This document shows, piece after piece, positions 45,906 to 54,249 of a stretch of DNA of 64,000 nucleotides. Numbering within the stretch: position 1 is the first letter of the stretch; each line of letters opens with the position of its first letter. A program made the translations under genes and the position numbers. Below the pieces are notes generated by a model. That model was not told where the DNA came from and made no database searches. It worked only from the letters and a program-made list of their open reading frames with translations. Origin of the DNA: Nitrospirota bacterium (lineage in GTDB: Bacteria > Nitrospirota > Thermodesulfovibrionia > Thermodesulfovibrionales > Dissulfurispiraceae); contig JAFGXL010000015.1 in assembly GCA_016936655.1 (NCBI GenBank), forward strand, positions 62,001 to 126,000. The letters are read 5' to 3'.

Positions 45906-46127
45906 ATGCCTGACGATTCAAATCAGACCACAGGAACGCAAGACTCTCAGGAAGGTTCATGGGATGCCACTCAGTGGCATGAAGTAGAAAAGGGCGATAC
46001 ATTATCAAAGATATCTGCAAAGTATTATGGCGATGCAAACCTTTATATGCAGATATTTGAGGCTAACAAGGATATACTGAAAGATCCGAACATGATCAGG
46101 ATTGGGCAGAAGCTTCGTATACCCTAA
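45906..46127 (+). CDS. LysM-domain protein
   Basis: A 73-aa protein with the start at MPDDSNQ, where GGAGG (45896-45900) is well placed. After an acidic, disordered N-terminus of about 25 residues comes a single LysM domain ([20 protein letters not shown] through [11 protein letters not shown]). It resembles the LysM half of Kbp/YgaU. No signal peptide is visible, so the domain may act in the cytoplasm or be exported by another route. It is followed by a lipoprotein gene on the same strand. Confidence 0.8.
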   Translation: MPDDSNQTTGTQDSQEGSWDATQWHEVEKGDTLSKISAKYYGDANLYMQIFEANKDILKDPNMIRIGQKLRIP

Positions 46128-46161
46128 ATTATTGCACGCATCTCAAAGGAGGATATTCACA

Positions 46162-46746
46162 ATGAAAAGGCATTTAATATTACTTATCGCAGTATTTGTA
46201 TGCATGGGGCTTTTGATTGGATGCTCCAAGATGAAAGAGACAGCAACATCCGCGCTAAAAACAGCAGAAGATTCCGTCAAGGGTATTAACAAAGAAGATG
46301 CAACGAAATATGCAGCGGATAAGTTCTCATCTATTGAAAAATCAATCGCAGCGGCCAAGGAAAGCATTACAAGCGGCGATTTCAAGTCAGCGCTGGCATC
46401 TGTAAAAGATATCCCTGCACAGGCCCAAGAAGTGGCAAAAGCAATTGCCGATGGCAAAAAAGCTGAATTGGCAAAAATGTGGGAAGGCGCAAGCGCAGGA
46501 CTTCCAAAAATATTTGAACAGATACAGAGCAGGATAAGCATCCTCTCAAAAAGCAAAGCCAAGAAGGCTTCTGCTGATGAAGCAGCTGCAGGACTTGAGG
46601 CTGTGAAAAAGCAGTGGGCCGATGCTCAGGAGTTATACAAGAGCGGAAAGCTCGTTGAGGTCTCTGATTCGATAAAATCCATTAAGGGAAAGACCGCCCA
46701 GCTGCTCACAGGACTCGGCATGCCCGTTCCTGCGACACTGAACTAA
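46162..46746 (+). CDS. Lipoprotein with alanine- and lysine-rich helical repeats
   Basis: A 194-aa protein starting at ATG 46162 behind AAAGGAGG. The lipoprotein signal ends LLIGC (lipobox), placing the lipid-bearing Cys at residue 21. The mature part is almost wholly helical, rich in Ala, Lys, Glu and Ser, with heptad-like stretches (ATSALKTAEDSVKGINKEDA and similar) that predict a coiled bundle at the cell envelope. I recognise no family. It follows the LysM gene by 34 bases and precedes a strong terminator. Confidence 0.75.
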   Translation: MKRHLILLIAVFVCMGLLIGCSKMKETATSALKTAEDSVKGINKEDATKYAADKFSSIEKSIAAAKESITSGDFKSALASVKDIPAQAQEVAKAIADGKKAELAKMWEGASAGLPKIFEQIQSRISILSKSKAKKASADEAAAGLEAVKKQWADAQELYKSGKLVEVSDSIKSIKGKTAQLLTGLGMPVPATLN

Positions 46747-46767
46747 AGAATCAGGCTTAAAAATTGA

Positions 46768-46811
46768 TATTATGAAAAAGGATCGCAGAAATGCGATCCT
46801 TTTTCATAATA
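46768..46811. terminator. Perfect 20-bp bidirectional terminator with GAAA loop
   Basis: 46768-46787 pairs perfectly with 46792-46811 around a GAAA tetraloop. The stem includes AAAAAGGATCGCA and its complement, so either strand would give a hairpin with a T tract. It ends the lipoprotein transcript. Confidence 0.88.
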
Positions 46812-46814
46812 CGC

Positions 46815-46946
46815 AGCTGTTGATGCTTACGGCGCAACCCTCTTTGGCATGAAGGCAGCGACCTCGGCTATGTGCGGATGGCAGCACAGAGAGGCTTGGG
46901 CAAAATGGACCTTTCGAAACTGAACATAAAAAAGATAAACACCTGA
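46815..46946 (+). pseudogene. 3' remnant of a second DUF362 gene
   Basis: This stretch copies the end of the DUF362 gene at 45560-45690. The first 41 bases are identical (AGCTGTTGATGCTTACGGCG and on), then one base is lost at ATGAAGG/CAGCGAC, which shifts the frame. A further run is identical to ATGGACCT, and then a diverged tail encodes LSKLNIKKINT before TGA at 46944-46946. The diverged tail shows it is the end of a paralogue, not a simple copy of the first gene. No start or upstream part remains. Confidence 0.85.
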
Positions 46947-47097
46947 CCTTTTTAAAACATAAATGATTGGCACCTAAAATGGGGGCAGGGCAGAGTCAAT
47001 TCAAAAATCTAAAAACAGTTTCTTTCGATATTTACTCGCTACTGTCAATTAATAGGGGATGTGCCTCTGGTTAATTTACTCATTTAATTAAATCACA

Positions 47098-48405
47098 TTA
47101 AAAAAGTTGTTGTTGAACTGAAAATGAAGATTTATTATGACTAATCTTTTCAGTAGGCTTTTTCCCATAAATACTATTCAATACTGATATTAATGATTTT
47201 CCAACAGCATATGCTAGATTACAAGGCACAGCATTACCGATTTGTTTGTATTGGCTAGTTAATGAGCCAGTAAATTCCCAAGAGTCAGGGAATGTCTGAA
47301 TTCTTGCATATTCTCTAACTGACAGCGGTCTAGTTTCTGATGGATGGCATCGTTCAGTTTGCTTTTGAGCTGGCGCACATGTAAGTGTTAATGACGGCAA
47401 ATCCCACGCTAATCGCCTTGCCATTCCAGTTTTACCTCCACCTAAATAAAAGGATCCCATCATATATTCTTTCTGGATTTCTTTTGGTAAATCTTTCCAA
47501 AATCCACCTTCTGGAACTAAATCAAGTATCTCTTTTTTGCGTTCAGGATACTTCTGATAATGTGATTTTGGCACATCTGAATTGTACAGCTCTCCTTTTT
47601 TTAAGGCATCCTTTATTGTCATAATTTTATGGTATGGTGATGGCCATTCAAACTTTGCAAATTTAGCTAAATCATTCCTTATCCCAATAAGTATTAAACG
47701 CTCACGCTTTTGTGGCACACGATAAAAAATAGCTTTTAATACTCTTGGTTCAATTAATGTATAACCTATTTCTTTAATAACTGTTTTTATCACTTCAATG
47801 GTGTTCCCATTATCATGGGTAAGAAGACCTCTCACATTTTCAGCTAAGAAGACTTTTGGCTGTGTTTCTTTAACTGCTCTTGCAAATTCAAAGAACAATG
47901 TTCCTCGTGTATCTTCAAATCCTAGACTTTTCCCAGCATAAGAAAATGCTTGGCATGGAAAACCACCAGACAAAAAATCTATACCAGCAAATCTAGTGAA
48001 ATCAATATTGGTTATATCGTCCTCGATAATATTCCATGTTGGTCTATTTTTGCGAAGCGTTTGACAGGCATTTTTATCAATCTCATTAAGTGCAATCGCT
48101 TCAAATCCAGCTTTTTCTAAACCTATCGCTAAACCGCCAGCACCAGCAAAAAGCTCGATACTTGTATATTTTTTATTCGCAGTAATAGATTCAAGTTCAG
48201 AATATCGACTATCAAGCATCTCTTTAATTTGTTGAAAATACTGTAGATTATTTAGATCATAAGTACTCTCTTTGAGCATATTTGAGTAACCAGCTGGTGA
48301 GATTTTTCCACTGTTTTCCCAAAGTTGAATTGTTCTTTTTGAAACAGACAAAATATCTGCCAACAAAGATGCAGGAACAATGTTATCTAAGTTGAAATTT
48401 GTCAT
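47098..48405 (-). CDS. DNA (cytosine-5) methyltransferase of a type II R-M system
   Basis: Methylates cytosine in the recognition site of the partner enzyme. The start at MTNFNLDN (48405) has AAGGA upstream; ATG at 48417 is an alternative giving 439 aa. An N-terminal helix-turn-helix (VPASLLADILSVSKRTIQLW) precedes the catalytic domain. C5-methylase motifs are I (SIELFAGAGGLAIGL), IV with the catalytic Cys (GGFPCQAFSYAG), VI (FLAENVRGL), VIII (PQKRERLILIG) and X (QIGNAVPCNLAYAVG). The extra N-terminal domain may repress its own operon, as in M.EcoRII or M.SsoII. The partner endonuclease suggests GGNCC specificity. The region is AT-rich compared with its surroundings. Confidence 0.92.
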   Translation of the reverse strand: MTNFNLDNIVPASLLADILSVSKRTIQLWENSGKISPAGYSNMLKESTYDLNNLQYFQQIKEMLDSRYSELESITANKKYTSIELFAGAGGLAIGLEKAGFEAIALNEIDKNACQTLRKNRPTWNIIEDDITNIDFTRFAGIDFLSGGFPCQAFSYAGKSLGFEDTRGTLFFEFARAVKETQPKVFLAENVRGLLTHDNGNTIEVIKTVIKEIGYTLIEPRVLKAIFYRVPQKRERLILIGIRNDLAKFAKFEWPSPYHKIMTIKDALKKGELYNSDVPKSHYQKYPERKKEILDLVPEGGFWKDLPKEIQKEYMMGSFYLGGGKTGMARRLAWDLPSLTLTCAPAQKQTERCHPSETRPLSVREYARIQTFPDSWEFTGSLTSQYKQIGNAVPCNLAYAVGKSLISVLNSIYGKKPTEKISHNKSSFSVQQQLF

Positions 48406-49159
48406 CAAATCCTTCATATTTTGTAAAAGTGTATATGTAAATACTTTGCATTATATTATTTGAAATATTTTTTAACTCTTTAAGTACTGTATTTTGTTGA
48501 ATTCTAGGGTTCCCAAAGGTTTCAATATCTTCTTCTTTCATTTTTATAACCACATCACTAAGTACTTTTGGCAGAACTTCACACAACTGTTTGAATGCGT
48601 CTCGTTCACCTGTCACTAGTTCATAAAATTTATCAATCGAAACTCGCCTTATTCGTGAGTTAGATAACTGAGTAGAGTCAATAGTAGTTTTCCATTCTAT
48701 GTTTTGACTATTTTTCGCAATTACTTCTACAAGCATACAAGTTGCTTGTGGGTTATCAATAATAGTGCTCTGCATTCTTAAATAAGTGTTTTTAGATGAT
48801 GAAGAATTCATGGTGTTATGCTTATTCTTCATTTCAACAAAGATGTTTTTTGATAAATTTACAATGTCATATCCTTGTTGCGGAACAGTCCATTGATTGT
48901 CTCCAAGGTACTTGAAAATATTTTGGTGAAAGTAACCTATGTGATTTGTGTTCGATTTATCTAGTTGTCTTATAACTTCTGACTCAACGACTTCCGAGAT
49001 TGACTTATCATAAACTTTTGAATCAAATGTAAGCTTTATAGCATCTACTAAATTTGAGTTAAAGTCTGATAAATCAATCTTAAATCTATATTGCTCAGCA
49101 GTATTTTTCACATGATCATATAAATCATTGTCACTAATAAATTTTAGGTTATAGCTCAT
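48383..49159 (-). CDS. Type II restriction endonuclease, Eco47II/Sau96I-like
   Basis: A 258-aa endonuclease. The central segment GYFHQNIFKYLG, GYDIVNLSKNIFVEMKNKHN and MNSSSSKNTYLRMQ matches the Eco47II family, whose members cut GGNCC. The catalytic PD-(D/E)xK core is D in GYDIV with E-x-K in VEMKNK. Its 3' end overlaps the methyltransferase start by 23-35 bases, so endonuclease precedes methylase in one transcript. GAGGACTTTGG precedes the ATG. Low G+C and isolated position suggest horizontal acquisition. Confidence 0.82.
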   Translation of the reverse strand: MSYNLKFISDNDLYDHVKNTAEQYRFKIDLSDFNSNLVDAIKLTFDSKVYDKSISEVVESEVIRQLDKSNTNHIGYFHQNIFKYLGDNQWTVPQQGYDIVNLSKNIFVEMKNKHNTMNSSSSKNTYLRMQSTIIDNPQATCMLVEVIAKNSQNIEWKTTIDSTQLSNSRIRRVSIDKFYELVTGERDAFKQLCEVLPKVLSDVVIKMKEEDIETFGNPRIQQNTVLKELKNISNNIMQSIYIYTFTKYEGFDDKFQLR

Positions 49160-49517
49160 CCAAAGTCCTCAATTGAAGTTTTTGATAAAAACAAACTTAT
49201 TATAATTTAAAGATTTCTTATTATTTTATTTATTTAATTCAATTATGCCCTATTGCAAGACACTTAAACCGTAGTGTCACTCAATCATTTAATATATCAA
49301 CTCTGTATTTACATACAATTGTAATACTTATCTACTTAATATTTCTTCTGTATTTTAAGAATTCTATTCCATACCATATTACTTGTCAAGAAAATTTAAT
49401 AGAAAACAGGGTGTTAGGTTGCACATGCATCGTTAATTCAGCATAATAGTTAAAATATTTGTGATAACTTATATATAGCGATATCTTAAACAACTTTTTT
49501 GGGATACTAGGCGCAAA
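49160..49517. other. AT-rich non-coding gap upstream of the restriction genes
   Basis: 358 bases without a credible gene, between divergent transcripts. It holds a 6-bp inverted repeat GACACT...AGTGTC (49259-49278) about 100 bases before the endonuclease start. This could be an operator for the methylase's helix-turn-helix domain. No integrase, transposase or clear terminal repeats are seen. Confidence 0.4.
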
Positions 49518-51059
49518 ATGCGAAATGCAAGAAGGATATCACAGGCTTTTTTTCTTGTGCTCTTTCTGTTTCTGTTTATACAGACAGAATCAAAGGGGCT
49601 TGATGATCTCGGATATCCTGTAAAAATATTTCTGGACTTTGACCCTCTTATATCAATAACCACACTGCTTGCTGCTCATGCTGTGCCTGCGGCCTATGCG
49701 CTCTCGATCGTGCTTGTAATTATCACTCTGCTGCTCGGCAGGGTATTTTGCGGATGGATCTGTCCTCTTGGCACTCTGCATAATATTGTTGGGTTGCTTA
49801 ACAAAAAGCAGAGGGAGATAAAGGCGTGGTGGGCGTTCAGGCTTAAATACCTTATCCTCATCTTCCTGCTTGTATCATCTCTTTTCACTATGCAGCTTGC
49901 AGGCATTATGGACCCGATATCGCTGCTGATCCGCTCGCTTTCTTTAAGCATTTACCCTGCATTCAACTATACTGTCAGATCATTTTTTGATGCGATCTAT
50001 AATGCGGACTTAAAGGGTATAACCGCAGTTTCTGAATGGGTATATGCCCTGCTCAAAAATACACTGCTCTCATTTAACCAGACAATCTATCTGCAGGGCT
50101 TTATGGTCGGCAGCCTCTTTATCCTGATCCTCGGTCTAAACCTTATTGAAAAGCGTTTCTGGTGCAGACATTTCTGCCCGCTCGGAGCGATGCTCGGGCT
50201 GCTCTCGAGATTCTCGATACTCAAACGAAGTGTAAGCGAAGGATGCACAGAATGCGGTGCATGCGTTCCTGACTGCCACGGCGCTGCTTCACCGGATGTA
50301 AAAGGCGGTTGGAAGGATGCAGAGTGCTACTACTGCATGAACTGTGATGATGCCTGCCCAAACAATGCCGTGAGCTTCGGATTTAGAGGTAAAAAAGATG
50401 CAGCAGCTATTGATCTTGGCAGGAGAAGGTTAGTCACATCAACGCTTGCCGGTATTGCTGCTGTGCCGCTGCTGAGGGCAGAGCCGTTTGCGAGATCAAA
50501 TTACCACATGAACAAACTTATTCGTCCTCCTGGATCGCTTGAAGAGAAGGAGTTTCTGAAGCGCTGCGTAAAGTGCGGAGAGTGCATGAAGGTATGCATA
50601 ACAAACGGGTTGCAGCCAACTCTGTTTGAGGCAGGCATTGAGGGCATCTGGTCGCCCCTGCTTGTGCCGCGCATAGGTTACTGCGAATACAACTGCACGC
50701 TCTGCGGACAGGTATGCCCAACAGGCGCGATTAAAAAACTCACAAAAGAGGAAAAGGCAAAGACAAAGATCGGGCTTGCGATTATAGACAAAAACCGCTG
50801 CCTGCCATATGCACACAGCACAAACTGCATTGTGTGTGAAGAGGTCTGCCCGACTCCCAAAAAAGCGATATGGTTTGAGGATGCAACTGTTATTGACAGA
50901 AAAGGCAACAAGATGAAATTAAAGCAGCCGCATGTTGACCTTGATCTCTGTATAGGCTGCGGCATATGCGAAACAAAATGCCCTGTTGTTGACCAGCCGG
51001 CAATATATGTGACATCAATAGGCGAATCAAGGTCAAAAGAGAACAGACTGCTGCTGTAA
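49518..51059 (+). CDS. NapH/NapG-like membrane polyferredoxin fusion
   Basis: A 513-aa protein fusing two modules. The first (about 1-240) is a NapH/NosR-type membrane domain with about five hydrophobic helices and the cysteine motifs RVFCGWICPLGTL and FWCRHFCPLGA. A soluble ferredoxin block (CTECGACVPDC, CYYCMNCDDACP) follows. The second (about 295-513) starts with an internal hydrophobic RRRLVTSTLAGIAAVPLL and continues as MauM/NapG-type ferredoxin with clusters at CVKCGECMKVC, CTLCGQVCP, CIVCEEVCP and CIGCGICETKCP. It should carry electrons between quinol and a periplasmic or cytoplasmic acceptor. Such proteins commonly sit beside DUF362 genes. The start lacks a strong ribosome site. Confidence 0.85.
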   Translation: MRNARRISQAFFLVLFLFLFIQTESKGLDDLGYPVKIFLDFDPLISITTLLAAHAVPAAYALSIVLVIITLLLGRVFCGWICPLGTLHNIVGLLNKKQREIKAWWAFRLKYLILIFLLVSSLFTMQLAGIMDPISLLIRSLSLSIYPAFNYTVRSFFDAIYNADLKGITAVSEWVYALLKNTLLSFNQTIYLQGFMVGSLFILILGLNLIEKRFWCRHFCPLGAMLGLLSRFSILKRSVSEGCTECGACVPDCHGAASPDVKGGWKDAECYYCMNCDDACPNNAVSFGFRGKKDAAAIDLGRRRLVTSTLAGIAAVPLLRAEPFARSNYHMNKLIRPPGSLEEKEFLKRCVKCGECMKVCITNGLQPTLFEAGIEGIWSPLLVPRIGYCEYNCTLCGQVCPTGAIKKLTKEEKAKTKIGLAIIDKNRCLPYAHSTNCIVCEEVCPTPKKAIWFEDATVIDRKGNKMKLKQPHVDLDLCIGCGICETKCPVVDQPAIYVTSIGESRSKENRLLL

Positions 51060-51323
51060 TTAGAACCACAGACTTTAAAGATGAGAACAACTTTATGGAA
51101 TAACTATTCAGCTTACTTTCATAAGCCTATATTTAGGACAACCAACCCATGATAACCTGTTTTAACAAAGAGAAAAATAGCGAAAGTTGGTATTAAACAA
51201 TTTCCTGGTTGAATCAAAATTCATGCTTCAAACTTTCTCTTCACTTCCCACAAACTTGAATGAATCAGAAAATGATTGGAGTCGTGCGGCCTCACGATGT
51301 GTAATTGGGCGGTGCTAACTGCT

Positions 51324-52109
51324 TTATGGAATAAATATGTTTTGGTAATGCCAAGTTAGGAATTCTGGACGCGGGGAAAAACGTCGTGGTGCTCTTATTG
51401 GCTTTTCAGCGTAATCAACAATGGTCTTTTGTATAAACTCATTGCGGCTTTTTCGTGCTTCACGAGAAATAGAAATAATCATTTTATTATCGACTGCTAA
51501 GATACCACGGTCAAATGCACGATCATGAAGAACGCAAAGACACAAGCCATTCTCTGGGTTGGCACGTTGTTCTTTGTCAACAGACCACGGAATTATATGA
51601 CTTGCATTTAAGAGGACTGGAATATCAGCTGAGCAAACACAACAATTGTAATCATAACTCGCAAGCACAGAACGTCGAAAAAAATTCTGATAAACTCGCT
51701 GAACTCCCACTATTTGACGCTCCGTAGCACCCTTAGGAATCCGCAAAATTTCAAGCCCATCTATAGTCGCCTTGCGTTCATCGATTCCCAAATTCGCAAG
51801 CACCTTCTGACTTTCCTTAACAAGCGCACCCCAGTGGCCAGCATATTCAGTCCATACGGCCTTGTCGGACTTGCTATAATGGGTGAGGCCGGTTATGCCT
51901 TTTTTTGCTAAAACAGGATCAAAGGCTCCAAAATTACCTAATTTGCGCGCTACCGAACTCGGTGACCTGCCCAATATTTGAGCGAGTTTAATGACCTGAG
52001 GATTGTTGGCTTTTGTTTTTGCAAAAGGAATTTGACAATAATAATACAGTGCGAGAATTAATTCCTCACGGTCCCATTCTATGCCATATTTTGCATTAGA
52101 AACTTTCAT
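51324..52109 (-). CDS. HNH endonuclease
   Basis: A 261-aa protein. The N-terminal region (EWDREELILALYYYCQIP, PSSVARKLGNFGAFDP) resembles the helix-turn-helix-like front of a class of stand-alone HNH nucleases. The C-terminal HNH domain has CCVCSADIPVLLNASHIIPW, then NGLCLCVLHDRAFDRG, with the His, Asn and His in order and cysteines for a zinc knuckle. Such genes are usually labelled putative restriction endonucleases. No methylase is adjacent. A small amber-interrupted gene ends three bases before its ATG. Confidence 0.85.
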   Translation of the reverse strand: MKVSNAKYGIEWDREELILALYYYCQIPFAKTKANNPQVIKLAQILGRSPSSVARKLGNFGAFDPVLAKKGITGLTHYSKSDKAVWTEYAGHWGALVKESQKVLANLGIDERKATIDGLEILRIPKGATERQIVGVQRVYQNFFRRSVLASYDYNCCVCSADIPVLLNASHIIPWSVDKEQRANPENGLCLCVLHDRAFDRGILAVDNKMIISISREARKSRNEFIQKTIVDYAEKPIRAPRRFSPRPEFLTWHYQNIFIP

Positions 52110-52112
52110 CCT

Positions 52113-52349
52113 TCACTTGGAAAAAGGGGCGATAATAACGCAGCAGCCGTCAGCATCAGTTTGTGGTTCATACTCGTTATCCATATCAATTCGGTAGTTA
52201 ATTCTATATTCCTTTACCGGCATTTTTTCGATATGGTACCTAACCCCATCAATAAATATAGTCCCTACTTGCCGCTATCCATCGCTTGCTAAGTCAACTT
52301 TCAGGCATTCGCCCTCTTCGCCGTCGATACGAAGCTGGCTTCTACACAT
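52113..52349 (-). pseudogene. Small gene interrupted by an in-frame amber codon, coupled to the HNH gene
   Basis: An ATG at 52349 with a strong GAGGAGG site opens a frame of 79 codons that ends with TGA at 52113-52115, just before the HNH gene. Codon 25 is TAG (52275-52277). Coding appears to continue on both sides: MCRSQLRIDGEEGECLKVDL before it and RQVGTIFIDGVRYHIEKMPV after it, closing CCVIIAPFSK. One base change (CAG to TAG, for example) would explain it. I recognise no family. Readthrough is possible but unsupported. Confidence 0.65.
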
Positions 52350-52495
52350 GATTTACCTCCTCGCTATGTAGCCCTCCAAAGCTAACCTGTTATATTCCTT
52401 TACCATTTTCTTATTTCTCATCATGATGATATTATCACTATTTAGCGAGTTTGAGGCAATAGGGGGCAGAGTCTACCAGAATTGACGGTTATTTT

Positions 52496-53152
52496 TTATG
52501 GTGCCGGATTTAAGGCGCTAATTATTACAGCAAAGATAAACAAACCCGCAACAAGATACCAGACCCAATATTCCTTGAAATGCTGCAACTTATCTGGAGT
52601 TTTATTTCTATAAACATTGGAACGTTGAGTGACTTCTTTAACTAATTTCGCTTCACTTGAATACGGAAATCTTTTCAATAGATACCGAGCTAAGAAATTC
52701 GCTCTATCTATATACTCCATTGTTATGTTAAACAATACGGCTTGATATAAATCAGCAGAGCTCCTATCCGCCTTATAGGTTTCTAATTCTGCTGCATCTG
52801 TCATAAAGCCACAGTCGCAGGACATACTACCAACATAGTTTGTTCTTAAACACTGCGGGCATATCCAACTATTGTATGGCTGTTTGGGGTATGACTGACT
52901 ATCCTGCCGATGCTTCTTTTCTGTTTTTTGATATTTCTGTACTTCTCTTGGATAGGGATTCTTTAACTCATCGATGATACATTGGTAAGCCTCATTTATT
53001 TCTTTTAATTTTTCTTCTGTTCTTTTTTGAAGTTTAGCATCATGGGTAAAGCGGTCAGGATGCCATATTTTTACCAATTCACGATATGCCTGTTTGACTT
53101 CTTGCTCTGAAGCTCTTGAGGAAATATCGAGTATTCTATAATATTTTTCCAT
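52496..53152 (-). CDS. Membrane-anchored J-domain protein with zinc ribbon
   Basis: A 218-aa protein. The N-terminal J domain (about 1-70) keeps the HPD motif (IWHPDRF), so it should stimulate a DnaK-type ATPase. A basic linker is followed by a four-cysteine zinc ribbon (CPQCLRTN and CDCGFM). A helical region and one C-terminal membrane span (about 195-213, WYLVAGLFIFAVIISAL) complete it. The layout suggests a co-chaperone tethered to the inner membrane with its J domain in the cytoplasm. There is no clear ribosome site. The region upstream is shared with divergent polA. Confidence 0.85.
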   Translation of the reverse strand: MEKYYRILDISSRASEQEVKQAYRELVKIWHPDRFTHDAKLQKRTEEKLKEINEAYQCIIDELKNPYPREVQKYQKTEKKHRQDSQSYPKQPYNSWICPQCLRTNYVGSMSCDCGFMTDAAELETYKADRSSADLYQAVLFNITMEYIDRANFLARYLLKRFPYSSEAKLVKEVTQRSNVYRNKTPDKLQHFKEYWVWYLVAGLFIFAVIISALNPAP

Positions 53153-53201
53153 TATCGTTTATATTGCAGCTTATTTATAATTTACCCGCATATATAAAAA
53201 A

Positions 53202-53218
53202 TTGTATTTAATACAATA
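53202..53218. promoter_or_regulatory. 17-bp palindrome between the J-domain gene and polA
   Basis: ATTGTATTTAATACAAT, perfect 8-bp half-sites around a single T, lies 50 bases before the J-domain start and about 100 bases before polA. Size and position suit an operator of a dimeric regulator, but no regulator is known. Confidence 0.4.
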
Positions 53219-53286
53219 CGGATAGTCAAGCAGAATGTGATGAAAAATTCGAGGGGTGGTTTGAGACAACACCCATTGCATGCTGA

Positions 53287-53313
53287 TTGCCGCAGCGTCC
53301 TTTCTGGTATAAT
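53287..53313 (+). promoter_or_regulatory. Extended -10 promoter of polA, probably leaderless
   Basis: TGGTATAAT (extended -10, TATAAT at 53308-53313) with a weak TTGCCG at 53287-53292. Counting seven bases from the -10 puts transcription start at about 53320, the A of the polA start codon. No Shine-Dalgarno sequence is present. Confidence 0.6.
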
Positions 53314-53319
53314 GCAGGC

Positions 53320-54249
53320 ATGAATATTTATCTGGTCGACGGTAATTCATACATCTATCGCGCGTTCCACGCAATCAAGGGCCTCACAAACTCAAAAGGC
53401 TTTCCAACAAACGCTATCTATGGCTTCACAAATATGCTGATGAAAATCGTTCGCGACAAAAAGCCTGATGCCCTATGCATAGCATTTGACACCTCAGCGC
53501 CGACTGAACGCCACATTATTTATGAGGCATACAAGGCACAGAGACCGAAGATGCCTGATGACCTCTCTGTGCAGATACCGCATATCAAAGAGATTGTTAA
53601 AGCATTCAAGTTCCCTGTGTTCGAGATGCCAGGATACGAAGCAGATGACATCATATGCACCTTGGCAACAAAGGCTGCTCACCTCGGCCATACAGTCTAC
53701 ATTGTGAGCGGAGACAAAGACATGATGCAGGCCATAGGAAATAACATCTTCATGTTCGATCCTATGAAGGATGCGGTTATTGACAGGACAGGAGTTATTG
53801 AGAGATTCGGTGTAGAGCCTGAGCGTGTGCCTGAGGTGATGGCAATAGCCGGTGACAGCATAGACAACATCCCCGGAGTAAAAGGCCTGGGTGAAAAAAG
53901 GGCAAAAGAGCTGCTTGATGAAGCAGGCAGCCTTGATGAGCTGATCGCGCACCCAGAAAAGATAACTAATGAACGCTACAGACAGATGATAATCGAGAAT
54001 ATGGATGACCTGAAGATGAGCAAGGTGCTCGCGACAATAGATATGAATGTGCCGGTTGTGGCTGATATAAAAAGTTTTGCGATAAAAGAGCCTGACTGGC
54101 CTGTGCTGCTCGAAATATTCGCGCATTTTGAGTTCAGGACACTGATTAAACTTGTGCCTTCAGCCAAATCATGCTCAGCAGGCAGCTTCAGCATAATCAA
54201 AAACGCATCAGAACTTTCTGACTTTCTGCATAGAGGCTGCGCAAGATGA
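53320..54249 (+). CDS. polA: DNA polymerase I, 5'-3' exonuclease part (split gene)
   Basis: A 309-aa flap-nuclease domain that in most bacteria is the N-terminus of Pol I. Its job is to remove RNA primers and displaced flaps. Motifs are YLVDGNSYIYRAFHAIKG, the H3TH and metal-binding parts EMPGYEADDII, VSGDKDMMQ and AGDSIDNIPGVKGLG. The frame ends at TGA 54247-54249, overlapping the polymerase ATG. Only bases 54234-54249 are open in both frames, so an indel there would restore a single chain. Start ATG 53320 fits the family N-terminus. Confidence 0.9.
   Translation: MNIYLVDGNSYIYRAFHAIKGLTNSKGFPTNAIYGFTNMLMKIVRDKKPDALCIAFDTSAPTERHIIYEAYKAQRPKMPDDLSVQIPHIKEIVKAFKFPVFEMPGYEADDIICTLATKAAHLGHTVYIVSGDKDMMQAIGNNIFMFDPMKDAVIDRTGVIERFGVEPERVPEVMAIAGDSIDNIPGVKGLGEKRAKELLDEAGSLDELIAHPEKITNERYRQMIIENMDDLKMSKVLATIDMNVPVVADIKSFAIKEPDWPVLLEIFAHFEFRTLIKLVPSAKSCSAGSFSIIKNASELSDFLHRGCAR

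Noticed and set aside
46768-46811. 20-bp inverted repeat as a transposon end
   Set aside because: The two arms are four bases apart around a GAAA loop, which is a terminator hairpin, not separated terminal repeats.
46970-46990. TGGCACCTAAAATGGG as a sigma-54 promoter
   Set aside because: The -24 half fits, but the -12 position has GG instead of GC, and no gene follows in that direction.
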